A stretch of 64,000 nucleotides of DNA. Origin: Flavobacterium succinicans. GTDB taxonomy: Bacteria; Bacteroidota; Bacteroidia; Flavobacteriales; Flavobacteriaceae. The stretch covers positions 124,001 through 188,000 of the forward strand of contig NZ_JMTM01000070.1 of assembly GCF_001662485.1 (NCBI RefSeq). The letters are read 5' to 3'. Below are positions 26,492-35,602 of this stretch, piece after piece. Under the pieces are notes generated by a model. It saw nothing but the letters and a program-made list of their open reading frames with translations, had not been told where the DNA came from and did no database searches. Position 1 is the stretch's first letter; each line of letters starts with the position of its first letter. Both the position numbers and the translations under genes were made by a program.

Positions 26492-27846
26492 TATTTTTTT
26501 GCATTAATAGGTTTGTCTTTTTTTGTTGTTTTGTAATAATCAGGCGGGAATCCGTTGAGGGTTCTCCAGATTTCAAACCAAACAGGAACGGTGTTTAACA
26601 ACGCAATAGTTTCTGCGCCAGAGCCTACTCTAAGTTGTTTAGGCCAAGGAGCTTCGTTTGGGTCGGGGGCAATCAATACTCTGAATTTTCCGTTTTCGCT
26701 AATGAAATTTTCGATAGCTACGATTTGACCTCCAAAAGTTCCATAAGACATATCTGGCCATCCAGAGAATACAATAGTTGGCCATCCATCAAACCAAACT
26801 CTTATTTTTTCTCCTTTTTTAATTAATGGTAAGTCCACGGGATTCACAAAAGTTTCTACCGCAATATCATATTTTGCTGGCATAATGGTAGCTATTGGAG
26901 TACCTTCTTTGATGGTTTCACCAATACCTGCTTGAATCGCACGGTTGATGTAACCACTTTGCACCGCTTTGATGTAATACATACCATTTCGGATGCTGTA
27001 ATTGGCGTATTGGTTTTCTAATTTGTTTACTTGTGCCTCAGTGTCAAACTGATTGCTCAATGCGGTAAATTGGTCGCTTTGTGCCTTAGAAACCTTTTCT
27101 CCATATTCTGCATTTATTCTGCCTAATTCAACTTTCGCATTGATAAACTCATTTTTACTGGTCAAAAGTTTGTTTTCTTGGGTAATGATTTTAGCCTCAA
27201 CTTCTTGTTGTTTTAGCCTTTTTTCCTCCACATCAGTTAGGGGTTTTAAGCCTTCTTTATTTAATTGTAACGCACGATTAAATTGTGTGTTGGCGATTTT
27301 GAGTTGGGTTTTTACTGCTTCTAAATCTGTAGAGTCGCTTTTTATTTTCAACAAACCTTGTTTGATTTTATTTTGGGCTTGTTCTAATTTGAGTTTTCTT
27401 TCGTTTTCTATATTTTGTATTTGAGAAGAAAGGGTGGTTACTTTTGAGCCATAGGATTGCAAAGCCTGTTTTTTGGCATTGACTTGATTTTTGGTATTGG
27501 CAACCAAATTCGGGTCCATATAATCTTCTTTAATCTCTGAGATGAACATGATAGTGTCTCCTTTCTCGACATAATCCCCTTCTTGTACGTACCATTTTTC
27601 TATTCGTCCAGAAATCACACTTTGAATAGATTGCGGCCTTTGGTTTGGTTTTAGCGTAGTTACGGCTCCAGAGCCCGAAATGTTTTGTGTCCAAGGTAAA
27701 AATAGTGCGATAACCGCCAAAATCGAAACTGTCCAAATGATTCGGTTTAATATTTTATAATGCGGTCTATTACTTAAATTCTTAACGGTTTTATAGCGTT
27801 GTAAGGATTCTAAGCTGGTTTTGTTGCCTTCTGAAATATTCAACAT
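26491..27846 (-). CDS. HlyD-family periplasmic adaptor (membrane fusion protein)
   Basis: 451 residues. A short cytoplasmic N-terminus, one membrane helix (IIWTVSILAVIALFLPW, about 33-49), then a biotinyl-lipoyl half (SVISGRIEKWYVQEGDYVEKGD), a long coiled-coil hairpin (about 120-270) and the second lipoyl half (YYIKAVQSGYINRAIQAGIG). It bridges the ABC transporter to TolC. It starts 4 bp after the ABC gene's stop. Confidence 0.92.
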   Translation of the reverse strand: MLNISEGNKTSLESLQRYKTVKNLSNRPHYKILNRIIWTVSILAVIALFLPWTQNISGSGAVTTLKPNQRPQSIQSVISGRIEKWYVQEGDYVEKGDTIMFISEIKEDYMDPNLVANTKNQVNAKKQALQSYGSKVTTLSSQIQNIENERKLKLEQAQNKIKQGLLKIKSDSTDLEAVKTQLKIANTQFNRALQLNKEGLKPLTDVEEKRLKQQEVEAKIITQENKLLTSKNEFINAKVELGRINAEYGEKVSKAQSDQFTALSNQFDTEAQVNKLENQYANYSIRNGMYYIKAVQSGYINRAIQAGIGETIKEGTPIATIMPAKYDIAVETFVNPVDLPLIKKGEKIRVWFDGWPTIVFSGWPDMSYGTFGGQIVAIENFISENGKFRVLIAPDPNEAPWPKQLRVGSGAETIALLNTVPVWFEIWRTLNGFPPDYYKTTKKDKPINAKK

Positions 27847-27850
27847 AATG

Positions 27851-29509
27851 TTATTTTTTTATATCTGAAATGATTTGACCTTTTTCCATAGTGAGGAATC
27901 TGTTGCATTTTGTCTTCCAATATGGATTTTTGGATGAAACTATTATCGTCCATTTATTTATATCCGATGTAATGAAATCAATGATTTCATTAGCTACTTT
28001 TTCGTCCATAGCGTCGGTTGGATCTTCATAAAACAATACTTTTGGTTTGTTGATAATACTTCTTGCCAACAATATTTTTTGTGCGTTTGAGGATGATAAC
28101 TGTTGTCCCTCAGGGAAAATTTGTGTTTCTAGTCCTTTTGGCAATGACTTGATGTATGCCGTAAGTTGTACTCCATCCAAAGCCCATTTCAAATCTTCAT
28201 CGGAACAATCGGGGTTGTTGAAGATAATGTTGTCTAAAATAGTGCCTTCAAAGGGGGTTTCACTATGAATAATATTCCCAATTTGAGAGCGGTATTGCTT
28301 GAGATTTATTTTTTTGAAAGTATTGTCATTAATGTATAAATCTCCTTCCGTTGGATGCAATAATCCAGATAAAATTCGTGTCAAAGTGGTTTTTCCTGAT
28401 CCGTTTTTTCCTTCGATAAAAGCACGTTCCCCTTGATCTATTTTCAAATTAATATCATTTAATATCTTCTTTGCTGTCCCAGGAAATTGAATCCCTAAGC
28501 CTTCTGCATTAAGTGTAATCGCATGATAACATTTGTCCGCTTCGTAGTTGGTATCCTCTTCCATCGTTAAATCGGTAACTAAGCCAATTTTTTCTACGGC
28601 AGTCAATACATCATAAAGGGTTTCTAGACCTAAAATAATCTTTTCTACAGAATTGATTACTAATAAAATAATGATTTCTGCGGCAACAAACTGACCAATG
28701 TTCATTTCCTGAGAGATTACCAAATACCCTCCAATTGAAAGTAAACTAGCGGTAATAATGATTTTAAAAACAATCAAATGACTAAATTGTCTTTTTAAAA
28801 CATTAAAAAGGGATTCTCTGTAATTGAGGTATTCACTGGCGAATTTGTCATTTTTTTGCAAGGCAAAATCGTAGTTGCGTTCTTTTCTAAAACTATAATT
28901 GTTACGAGCCATTTCTTGCAACCAGCCAGCAACTTTGTACTTATATTTAGAAACCTTTAAACTGTTTTCAAGTCCAATGAAGTATGAAAATTTAAAAATT
29001 AAAAAAAGTAATACCAAAAGCAAAAAGCCCAACATGATAAAATAGGGGTGGTAAAACGAGAGCAAAATGATCCCAAACAAAATTTGTAATAAAGCGGCCG
29101 AAAAATCGATTAACAATTTTGAAGTCCCTTTTTGAATGGTCATCGTGTCAAAGAAACGATTGGCTAATTCTGGCGGGTAAGTATCGTACAGTTCTTCGAA
29201 TTTTATTCTAGGAATTCGAGCGGCAAATTCAAATGACGAACGAACAAATATTTTCTGCTGTAGGTTTTCGGTAATTCGAAGTTGCATTAGTGATAATATT
29301 CCAACCAAGGCCACACCAATAACCACAAAAACCACAAGTACTATCCAAGAAACGGTCACTCTTCCCGATTGAATAAAATTGATAATGGCCTGAATGCCCA
29401 AAGGAAGTGACAAACTCACTAAACCAGCAAAAATGGCGTAAAATATAATTTGGTAGACATCTTTTTTGTCTAGTAGCAATAATTTGTAATAGCGTTGTAA
29501 TGGTGTCAT
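27851..29509 (-). CDS. ABC transporter, fused permease-ATPase, with degenerate ATPase motifs
   Basis: 552 residues: five to six membrane segments in the first about 310 residues (ABC type-1 exporter fold, no C39 peptidase domain), then one nucleotide-binding domain. Walker A is intact (EGKNGSGKTTLT), but other motifs are altered. The signature LSGGQ reads LSSSN (471-475), Walker B ends VLFYEDP instead of DEP (E495, D496), and the switch histidine is replaced within IIVSSKNPYW. ATP hydrolysis may therefore be slow or altered. It is co-transcribed with tetR, hlyD and tolC genes; the first base of its ATG overlaps the tetR stop. The substrate is unknown. Confidence 0.9.
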   Translation of the reverse strand: MTPLQRYYKLLLLDKKDVYQIIFYAIFAGLVSLSLPLGIQAIINFIQSGRVTVSWIVLVVFVVIGVALVGILSLMQLRITENLQQKIFVRSSFEFAARIPRIKFEELYDTYPPELANRFFDTMTIQKGTSKLLIDFSAALLQILFGIILLSFYHPYFIMLGFLLLVLLFLIFKFSYFIGLENSLKVSKYKYKVAGWLQEMARNNYSFRKERNYDFALQKNDKFASEYLNYRESLFNVLKRQFSHLIVFKIIITASLLSIGGYLVISQEMNIGQFVAAEIIILLVINSVEKIILGLETLYDVLTAVEKIGLVTDLTMEEDTNYEADKCYHAITLNAEGLGIQFPGTAKKILNDINLKIDQGERAFIEGKNGSGKTTLTRILSGLLHPTEGDLYINDNTFKKINLKQYRSQIGNIIHSETPFEGTILDNIIFNNPDCSDEDLKWALDGVQLTAYIKSLPKGLETQIFPEGQQLSSSNAQKILLARSIINKPKVLFYEDPTDAMDEKVANEIIDFITSDINKWTIIVSSKNPYWKTKCNRFLTMEKGQIISDIKK

Positions 29510-30186
29510 TATTTTTGTTTTAAAAGAGTCGTTATTAAATGCGTATAGAAATCAGATGGGCTCGTCTCCGAGTTGCAATCGGTGATGGTCTTTAGGTGAT
29601 TCATCAAAAAGTGTTGATGTGATGCTCCTTCCATTATCGATGAAATTAGGCTTTTAGCAAAAGGATAATTAGGATTGACCTCTGCAACCATTTGAACAAT
29701 TCTATTAATCACTCGCTTGTAAATCAAAAAGAAACCTTCTTTGTTTTCTTCATCAACATCCTTGGTATGCAGGGTTTTGGTAAACTCCTGAATGATGATT
29801 TTGTTCAAGATACTTTCGTTAATGTGGGTGGTGGTGGTGTCGTCTTCTACTTTTTCGGTAACGATTTGTATAGCTTTAACTAGCTTATCAAGGGGGTTGG
29901 AAATGTTATTGGTAGAAAAAACTAAACGATATTCCATCCAGCTCCAATACCACGAAGATAAATACACTAATAATTTGTGCTTGTTTTCAAAATAGCGGTA
30001 AATAGAACTTTCGTTTGAACCTATTAACTCGCCCAGTTTTTTGAAGGTAAATTCTTCAAAGCCAACTTCGTTGATCAATAAAATGCTATGTTCTATGATT
30101 TTTTTTCCTAAAGTAGAGGTTTCTGGATCTTTTACGTAGATTTTGCTGTTTACTTGAATTTTTAGGTTGTTTAAAATGCTATCCAT
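29509..30186 (-). CDS. TetR/AcrR-family regulator of the export operon
   Basis: 225 residues. The N-terminal HTH is TLGKKIIEHSILLINEVGFE followed by FTFKKLGELIGSNESSIYRY and FENKHKLLVYL, a classic TetR DNA-binding domain; the C-terminal ligand domain is divergent. As first gene of a four-gene operon (regulator, ABC transporter, HlyD, TolC), it probably represses its own operon and is released by an exported compound. This is inference from position. Confidence 0.9.
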   Translation of the reverse strand: MDSILNNLKIQVNSKIYVKDPETSTLGKKIIEHSILLINEVGFEEFTFKKLGELIGSNESSIYRYFENKHKLLVYLSSWYWSWMEYRLVFSTNNISNPLDKLVKAIQIVTEKVEDDTTTTHINESILNKIIIQEFTKTLHTKDVDEENKEGFFLIYKRVINRIVQMVAEVNPNYPFAKSLISSIMEGASHQHFLMNHLKTITDCNSETSPSDFYTHLITTLLKQK

Positions 30187-30359
30187 TTGTGATTGCTATA
30201 TTGCTTTAGATTTGTTTTGTAAATCAAAGTTGGAAAGTGCCGTTGTAGACAAACCAACCAATTGAATTGTTGTCTGTAATTTGAGTGCTTTGCACAAGAG
30301 TTAGTTGATTTATGGCTAACAAAACCAGAAATAATTATTTTTCATCCCAAAAGGTTTCT

Positions 30360-31001
30360 TTAAAAATTAACTCTAAATCCAAAATTCATATTTTCTTGAG
30401 GATTCATAGGTATTGGGACAGCATTGTTTTTGATGTCGAGTTGTTCTAGATGTTTTAGTCCTCTTACTTCTTTTGGGAATTCTTTGAAACGATTTTGATT
30501 TAAATACAATTGCGCTAAATTTTTCAGTAAAGTAATCTCACCAGGCAAACGATCTAGATTATTGTTCTCCAAATGCAGCATCGTTAGGTTTGGGAGTTTT
30601 GCAAGCGCTTCAATAGATTTGGGCAAATTGATGTTTTTAAATTCATTTAGGTAGACTTCCTCTAGGCTTTCGATGGCGCTAATTTCATCCGGAACTTTAT
30701 TAAAGTCATTCCCGCTTAACTCCAATACCTTTAATTTTTTTAAATTTGCAATCCCCTTAGGTAATGTTTTAAGATGGTCATTGCTTAGATTCAGGTATTC
30801 CAAGTTTTTGAATTTGCCCCAAACAGGAGAATCTAAATTCAACGTTTGATTGCTCAAGTTTAATCGATATACTTTTTCAGGATTTTTAATTGCTTGCTCC
30901 CAATTAGTATATGTTTTTTTTGTTTGAAGGGAATCTTGTTGTCCCCAACTTAATTGTAATCCAAGTACAAAAACCAAAACGAACCGAGCTAGTGCTTTCA
31001 T
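30360..31001 (-). CDS. Secreted leucine-rich-repeat protein
   Basis: 213 residues with a signal peptide (LARFVLVFVLGLQLSWGQ). From about residue 45 there are roughly six LRRs of about 23 residues with the pattern LxxLxLxxNxLxxLPxxI (for example LKVLELSGNDFNKVPDEI and LTMLHLENNNLDRLPGEI). The C-terminus is MNPQENMNFGFRVNF. Likely a periplasmic or surface protein-binding module. A TACTTTTG -7 element lies at 31054-31061. Confidence 0.87.
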   Translation of the reverse strand: MKALARFVLVFVLGLQLSWGQQDSLQTKKTYTNWEQAIKNPEKVYRLNLSNQTLNLDSPVWGKFKNLEYLNLSNDHLKTLPKGIANLKKLKVLELSGNDFNKVPDEISAIESLEEVYLNEFKNINLPKSIEALAKLPNLTMLHLENNNLDRLPGEITLLKNLAQLYLNQNRFKEFPKEVRGLKHLEQLDIKNNAVPIPMNPQENMNFGFRVNF

Positions 31002-31053
31002 AGTAACTATTTATTTAATGAGTAACTTAATTACAAAAAAGTTATTTTGTTTA

Positions 31054-31061
31054 CAAAAGTA
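31054..31061 (-). promoter_or_regulatory. -7 element of the LRR protein gene
   Basis: TACTTTTG on the minus strand (TAnnTTTG), 52 bp upstream of the ATG at 31001, in the divergent gap with tatA. Confidence 0.45.
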
Positions 31062-31162
31062 ATAGTAATGCTTTTAATTTAATGTATTTTAACTTTTTAT
31101 TAGGTTTTGCTTACTGTTTAGGCTTTTTATCAATTGCCATAGGTTTCTTTTTTTATGAAATA

Positions 31163-31197
31163 TTTGAAAAGCAACTGTATTAAAATTAATATATTTG
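31163..31197 (+). promoter_or_regulatory. Promoter of tatA-PAP2
   Basis: TTTG (31163-31166), 23 bp, TATATTTG (31190-31197). Both boxes match the Bacteroidota sigma-A consensus; the ATG follows 25 bp later at 31223. Confidence 0.65.
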
Positions 31198-31222
31198 TCG
31201 CAACAAAAAAAAAATCAACCTT

Positions 31223-31621
31223 ATGTTTGGAATAGGCGGAGGAGAGCTAATTTTTATCATGTTTATCGTTTTGATGCTTTTCGGTTCGGATAAAGTGCCA
31301 GAAATAGCGCGTACAATGGGAAAAGCCATGGCACAGCTAAAACATGCCACGAACGATATTAAAAATGAAATTCAAAAAGGAGCTGAGGCCAACGGATTGG
31401 ACCAAAAAACCTTATCCGATTTAACCGGAGGAATCAATTCCGAAATAGATAAAGCCAAACAAAATATTTTAGGAGATTCTACCAATTCAATTAGTAGTTT
31501 TGCTACTAATTTCACTTCCGAAATTAGCAATGCAGCAAACGTGGTAGAAGGAAAACCTTCTGCAACACCAACAACCGAAGAAAGCAACGAAATCGAAGGA
31601 CCTATAAAAAGACAAATGTAA
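31223..31621 (+). CDS. tatA: Twin-arginine translocase subunit, TatA/TatB type
   Basis: 132 residues. One N-terminal membrane helix (IGGGELIFIMFIVLMLFGSDKVPEIAR) followed by the amphipathic helix (TMGKAMAQLKHATNDIKNEI), the TatA/B hallmark, then a long polar tail. Bacteroidota usually have TatA-like proteins doing both jobs, so A versus B is not decidable here. Its stop overlaps the next ATG by one base. tatC is not adjacent. Confidence 0.88.
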   Translation: MFGIGGGELIFIMFIVLMLFGSDKVPEIARTMGKAMAQLKHATNDIKNEIQKGAEANGLDQKTLSDLTGGINSEIDKAKQNILGDSTNSISSFATNFTSEISNAANVVEGKPSATPTTEESNEIEGPIKRQM

Positions 31622-32190
31622 TGTTAGACAAGCTAGAAGCATTAGACATTAAGTGGTTTGTTTTTTTAAATGGGTTAGGATCTGAGACCTACGATGGTTT
31701 GTGGTTGTTCATCACCAAACAAGTCAATTGGACTCCCTTATTTTTGTTGCTTTTATACATCATTTATAAAAAAGTTGGAACCAAGCAAACCCTTTTTTTG
31801 TTGCTCTTTGTTGCTCTTTTGATTGCTTTTACAGATCAAACCACCAATTTGGTCAAAAATACCGTGCAGCGTTTGCGACCCTGTAATAATACTGATATTA
31901 ATACCATAATTCGAGTGGTGCAGTCCAGAAGCTCTTTTAGTTTTTTCTCAGGTCACGCGGCCAATTCTATGGCGGTGGCGACTTTCTTGTTTTTGGTGTT
32001 GCGAAAAAAGTTTCAGTATTTCGGGCTACTCTTCTTATGGCCTTTGATTTTTGCCTATAGCCGAATTTATCTAGGCTTGCATTATCCAATAGACATTCTT
32101 GCAGGATATTTTTGCGGATTTACCTTTGGTTTTTTAACCTATAAAGGGTATCAAATCCTTCAAAAAAAGTACTTTCCGATTACTAATTAG
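31621..32190 (+). CDS. PAP2-family membrane phosphatase
   Basis: 189 residues with about five membrane segments. The three PAP2 phosphatase motifs are complete: KNTVQRLRP, SFFSGHAANS and SRIYLGLHYPIDILAG. It probably dephosphorylates a lipid phosphate such as undecaprenyl pyrophosphate or phosphatidic acid on the outer face of the inner membrane. Co-transcribed with tatA (1-base overlap), a pairing not functionally explained by the sequence. Confidence 0.92.
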   Translation: MLDKLEALDIKWFVFLNGLGSETYDGLWLFITKQVNWTPLFLLLLYIIYKKVGTKQTLFLLLFVALLIAFTDQTTNLVKNTVQRLRPCNNTDINTIIRVVQSRSSFSFFSGHAANSMAVATFLFLVLRKKFQYFGLLFLWPLIFAYSRIYLGLHYPIDILAGYFCGFTFGFLTYKGYQILQKKYFPITN

Positions 32191-32342
32191 GAGCATTATC
32201 CAGCTGTACATTACAATCTTTTGGTTTGAAACTGTTTTTTTCTAAGACCAAAAAAGAGCTTCTTCCAGTCGCTTTTTTTAGTCAAGAAAAAATACCGTTC
32301 AATCCAAAAGGATTTTCATTCCCATCTGGGCTAGGAATCGTA
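32188..32342 (+). repeat. Dispersed hairpin element, copy C
   Basis: Reads AGGAGCATTATCCAGCTGTACATTACAATCTTTTGG, a longer internal segment, then CCAAAAGGATTTTCATTCCCATCTGGGCTAGG. The outer parts match copies A, B and D; the stem (AATCTTTTGG with CCAAAAGGATT) is specific to this copy and the interior is longest here. Lies between the PAP2 gene and the convergent O-methyltransferase. Confidence 0.65.
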
Positions 32343-32365
32343 TTTGATAAGAAAAGTATAAGGCT

Positions 32366-33007
32366 TTAAAGCACTCTGCTCACCGTCAATCCATCTCGAA
32401 TCGGAAGTAAAACGGTTTCCACTCTTGGGTCATTAGCTAGGAGTTTGTTGTATTCCAATAAAACTTTGGTGCTCAAATCATTTTTTTGTAATGGCTCCAC
32501 AACTTTACCGCTCCACAAAACATTGTCTGATAAAATAATACCGCCTTTGTTCATTTTGGGAACAATAAGTTCAAAATAGTTCAAGTAGTTTTCCTTATCG
32601 GCATCAATAAAAACCAAGTCAAATGTCAAATCAATTGTTGGAATAATATCAGTTCCTTCTCCTAAATGCTGCACAATTTGATGGCCCCAAGCCGATTTGT
32701 CAAAATGTTTTCGCTGAAAATCAACCAATTCTTCTTTGATGTCAATGGTGTGTAGTTGTCCATGTTCTTGCATACCTTCGCACAAACATAAAGCCGAGTA
32801 GCCGGTGTAAGTTCCAATTTCAAGAATATTCTTTGGACGAATCAGTTTAGAAAGCATACTCAAAACTCTTCCCTGAAAATGGCCACTTAGCATTCTTGGC
32901 AATAAAATTTTTTGGTAGGTTTCTTTATTCAAGGCCGCTAAATTTGCGGGTTCTTTTTCGGAATGTTGCTCAATGTAGTCTTCTAAATCTTGAGATAAAA
33001 AATGCAT
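32366..33007 (-). CDS. SAM-dependent O-methyltransferase (methyltransferase 3 family)
   Basis: 213 residues. SAM motif I is NILEIGTYTGYSALCLCEGM; the metal-binding region is FDLVFIDADKENYLNYFELI, and GGIILSDNVLWSGKVVEP follows, all characteristic of the caffeoyl-CoA/catechol O-methyltransferase-like bacterial family (divalent-metal dependent). The substrate is unknown. Has a TACCTTTG -7 element at 33032-33039. Confidence 0.93.
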   Translation of the reverse strand: MHFLSQDLEDYIEQHSEKEPANLAALNKETYQKILLPRMLSGHFQGRVLSMLSKLIRPKNILEIGTYTGYSALCLCEGMQEHGQLHTIDIKEELVDFQRKHFDKSAWGHQIVQHLGEGTDIIPTIDLTFDLVFIDADKENYLNYFELIVPKMNKGGIILSDNVLWSGKVVEPLQKNDLSTKVLLEYNKLLANDPRVETVLLPIRDGLTVSRVL

Positions 33008-33031
33008 TCGAAGTGTTTTTTTGTTCTAGTG

Positions 33032-33039
33032 CAAAGGTA
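33032..33039 (-). promoter_or_regulatory. -7 element of the O-methyltransferase gene
   Basis: TACCTTTG on the minus strand (TAnnTTTG), 24 bp upstream of the ATG at 33007, in the 57-bp gap after the YceI-like gene. Confidence 0.45.
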
Positions 33040-33064
33040 TTAATTCACTAGCTATTTCGATTCC

Positions 33065-33616
33065 TTATTTGTAAAACAAATCAAATTTAACCTCAATCTG
33101 ATTTTTTACTTTTATCAAACCTCCCATTTTTACAGGGGGTACTAGTCCTATGTCGGAAAAGTTAAGGGCAATAGCTCCTTGTAGTTTGCTATTGTCTTTG
33201 GTTAAAATAAAATCTTTGTATCTCAAAGTTTTATTGGTAATCAAAAAGTTGAGATTGCATTTGTAATGGTTGCCATAAGCTTTGATGTCAGAGATATTGA
33301 CAAAGCTTGAAGGGAATTCAGTAGTTTTTACTGTAGCTTGTAAATCTTTAGTCATGATTCTGTTGCCACAGTCAAATTTGACCATCGGAATTTCTGCTTT
33401 AATGCAATTCTTATTATCAACATTGAGAACGATTGTGTCTTTTTTTATAAAAGTCGTACTGCATTTGTATTTACCTACTGTAGATAAACCAGTAATATTG
33501 ATCTCGATTTTGTTGATGATAAGGTTGGATTCAGAGGAATGACAATTGGGTGAAGCACTTCCCAATATATAGAGAAGTGCAATACCCAAAAATCCTATTA
33601 TTAATTTGTTATTCAT
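33065..33616 (-). CDS. YceI-like secreted protein (divergent, cysteine-bearing)
   Basis: 183 residues with an N-terminal hydrophobic signal (IIGFLGIALLYILGSASP). The pattern resembles YceI lipocalin-like proteins, with the end VPPVKMGGLIKVKNQIEVKFDLFYK paralleling the paralogue at 35036. Unlike that paralogue it carries several cysteines (CHSSE, YKCSTT, KNCIKA, KFDCGNR, YKCNL). It is the third gene of a YceI/beta-barrel/YceI cluster, 6 bp after the barrel gene. YceI proteins bind isoprenoids in the periplasm; the ligand here is unknown. Confidence 0.75.
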   Translation of the reverse strand: MNNKLIIGFLGIALLYILGSASPNCHSSESNLIINKIEINITGLSTVGKYKCSTTFIKKDTIVLNVDNKNCIKAEIPMVKFDCGNRIMTKDLQATVKTTEFPSSFVNISDIKAYGNHYKCNLNFLITNKTLRYKDFILTKDNSKLQGAIALNFSDIGLVPPVKMGGLIKVKNQIEVKFDLFYK

Positions 33617-33622
33617 GTTGTA

Positions 33623-35023
33623 TTAGAAAGTAATAACGGCTTCAAATAGTAATCCTTTGAATTTACCTTGGTATAAATCATTTGGATTTCCATTGGCTTC
33701 AAATTGGCTAAACCCTTTATAGTTTTGGTTTACATAGGCCAATTTTGATAAAATGTTTTTAGTCATAAACCAACCAGCAGAAGCTTCAAAACGGTTGATA
33801 GTGATTTTATCTGTGTTCGCATTGTCTAATTTACCAGAAACAGTATTGTATCTTCCGCCAAGATAGAATTGTTCTGTTTTGCCAAAACGATATACAACAT
33901 CTCCGGCAAATTGATTCACAGTGCGGGTTTCATCCATTCCTTTTTTGTTCCCACCAGAAGCTATTTCAATGGTTCCAAAAAATTCTAATCCTTGGTATTT
34001 GATAAAAGGATTGAACATTACTGCAGTTAACCAATTTCCAAAATTTGGGTTAAAACGACCAGTAGTGTGATTGGCTTGAAGGTCGGCAGTTTGATTATTG
34101 GTAACATTTGTTGTTCCGTTTTTGTAGGCTGCATGAGTCATCACACCATAGTAGCGGCTACCTGCTCTCTCAGAAGAATATAAGTTTCCGCTGGTGTTTG
34201 CACAGTGATATAGGGATCCTGTTAAACGCACTCTAAGATCGTCGCTTAATTGTTTGTCATATCCTAGTTTAGCTAAAATTGTTGGGCTAATTGTGGTGTT
34301 TTGGTCTGGTAAAGCTGTTGTTGTTGTTCCTGGAACAAATTCTGATACGTTCTGATTCAATTTAGAATTAGTCACTCCAATCATACTTACTAAACCATTT
34401 CTGTTATAGTACACTTCTATTCCAGGCTCTGTGGTAAAGGAATCCATGATATTACTTTCTATAAATGGATTCATCATTGCATTACCATTATCAGATCTTC
34501 TAAAGTGGGCATCACCATAGTTGTTCTCCATTTGTCCAATTTTGATTGTAGCATATTTCATGAAGTCTTTCAAGAAGTCTTTTTGAATAAAATCTAATTT
34601 ATCAATTTGCAAATAGCCTCCTTTTACCCATGTTTCGTTGTGGTGTCTTGCTGCTAAATACAAATCTAAGTTAACACGAACACCATCATACAATTGTGCA
34701 CCAATAGTCATGTTTGCTGTTGGAAGGTTCAAGTTATTCCCCAAATTGTTTAGTCTGTAATCAGTGATTGCAGCTCCAGATGGACTGGTAAATGAGGTTC
34801 CTTGGTGACCGTTGAAGGAATTAATTGCTTGAAATTGTAAAGCAAAAGCAGCTCCAATATCTATGCTTAAACCTTTGAATGCAACAGAGTCTTTTTTTAC
34901 ATCAAATTGATTGATACCTGTTTTGTCTCTTGGGATTAAGTTTTGTATTTGACCAAATCGGTCTTGCGCTTGCGCAGCAGTTAGGCTTAATAAAGCGGCT
35001 GCTAAAAAATAAATTACTCTCAT
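33623..35023 (-). CDS. Outer-membrane beta-barrel protein (porin-like)
   Basis: 466 residues with a signal peptide (VIYFLAAALLSLTAAQAQ, cleavage after AQA). The mature protein is composed of alternating amphipathic strands (VRVNLDLYLAARHHNETWVK, TEQFYLGGRYNTVSG) and ends in FEAVITF, the aromatic terminus expected for outer-membrane barrels. It resembles phosphate-selective porin-type proteins, but the family is not certain. Flanked by two YceI genes at 6- and 12-bp spacing, so it is probably one operon. Confidence 0.8.
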   Translation of the reverse strand: MRVIYFLAAALLSLTAAQAQDRFGQIQNLIPRDKTGINQFDVKKDSVAFKGLSIDIGAAFALQFQAINSFNGHQGTSFTSPSGAAITDYRLNNLGNNLNLPTANMTIGAQLYDGVRVNLDLYLAARHHNETWVKGGYLQIDKLDFIQKDFLKDFMKYATIKIGQMENNYGDAHFRRSDNGNAMMNPFIESNIMDSFTTEPGIEVYYNRNGLVSMIGVTNSKLNQNVSEFVPGTTTTALPDQNTTISPTILAKLGYDKQLSDDLRVRLTGSLYHCANTSGNLYSSERAGSRYYGVMTHAAYKNGTTNVTNNQTADLQANHTTGRFNPNFGNWLTAVMFNPFIKYQGLEFFGTIEIASGGNKKGMDETRTVNQFAGDVVYRFGKTEQFYLGGRYNTVSGKLDNANTDKITINRFEASAGWFMTKNILSKLAYVNQNYKGFSQFEANGNPNDLYQGKFKGLLFEAVITF

Positions 35024-35035
35024 TTTTGTTAGTTT

Positions 35036-35602
35036 TTATTTGTAATTAAGATTGAATTTTATGGTAAGCTCTTTTCCTGTTTTGATAGTACCCAATAAGG
35101 CAGTTGGAGGTTTCATGCCAAATTCATCAAAAGTGATTTTGTTCGAACCTTGAATGTTTACGATTCCATTTAGAACAGTTACTTTTATTTGTGTTCTTAA
35201 GTCTTTGCTAACTCCTGCAATGCTATAGGTTCCAGTTAAGTTCCAAGTAGTTTCATTAACTTTTGTTGCATCTTTTAACACATATTTTATGTTTTTAACT
35301 TTCGTAATATTTAGCGTTTCATAAGCTATTTTATCCATGCTGCTTTTTCCACTTTTAATGGTTTCGACAGCTAAGTCAATGTTAATGGCATTGATGTCAA
35401 CTACTTTTGAGTCTGTGATAGTAAGAATGGCGCTCCCAGTTTTGGAGGAAGAAGTCATTTCCCAGTCATGTAATGTAGAAGTTCCTAGTACTGAAAAATT
35501 GGTTTTAGTATCTAAAACATAGTTTTTCTGAGCAAATGCAGTGAGGTTAATCAATACTAAAGTTAATGTTAAAAAAACGAAATGATTTTTAGTTGGTTTC
35601 AT
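35036..35602 (-). CDS. YceI family periplasmic lipid-binding protein
   Basis: 188 residues with a signal peptide (LTLTLVLINLTAFAQ). Matches the YceI fold: NYVLDTKTNFSVLGTSTLHD at the start (position of the family's HS/HD motif), NLTGTYSIAGVSKDLRTQI, and the closing LLGTIKTGKELTIKFNLNY. YceI proteins form an elongated lipocalin barrel that binds long isoprenoids such as ubiquinone precursors. First gene of the YceI/barrel/YceI operon. Confidence 0.9.
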   Translation of the reverse strand: MKPTKNHFVFLTLTLVLINLTAFAQKNYVLDTKTNFSVLGTSTLHDWEMTSSSKTGSAILTITDSKVVDINAINIDLAVETIKSGKSSMDKIAYETLNITKVKNIKYVLKDATKVNETTWNLTGTYSIAGVSKDLRTQIKVTVLNGIVNIQGSNKITFDEFGMKPPTALLGTIKTGKELTIKFNLNYK

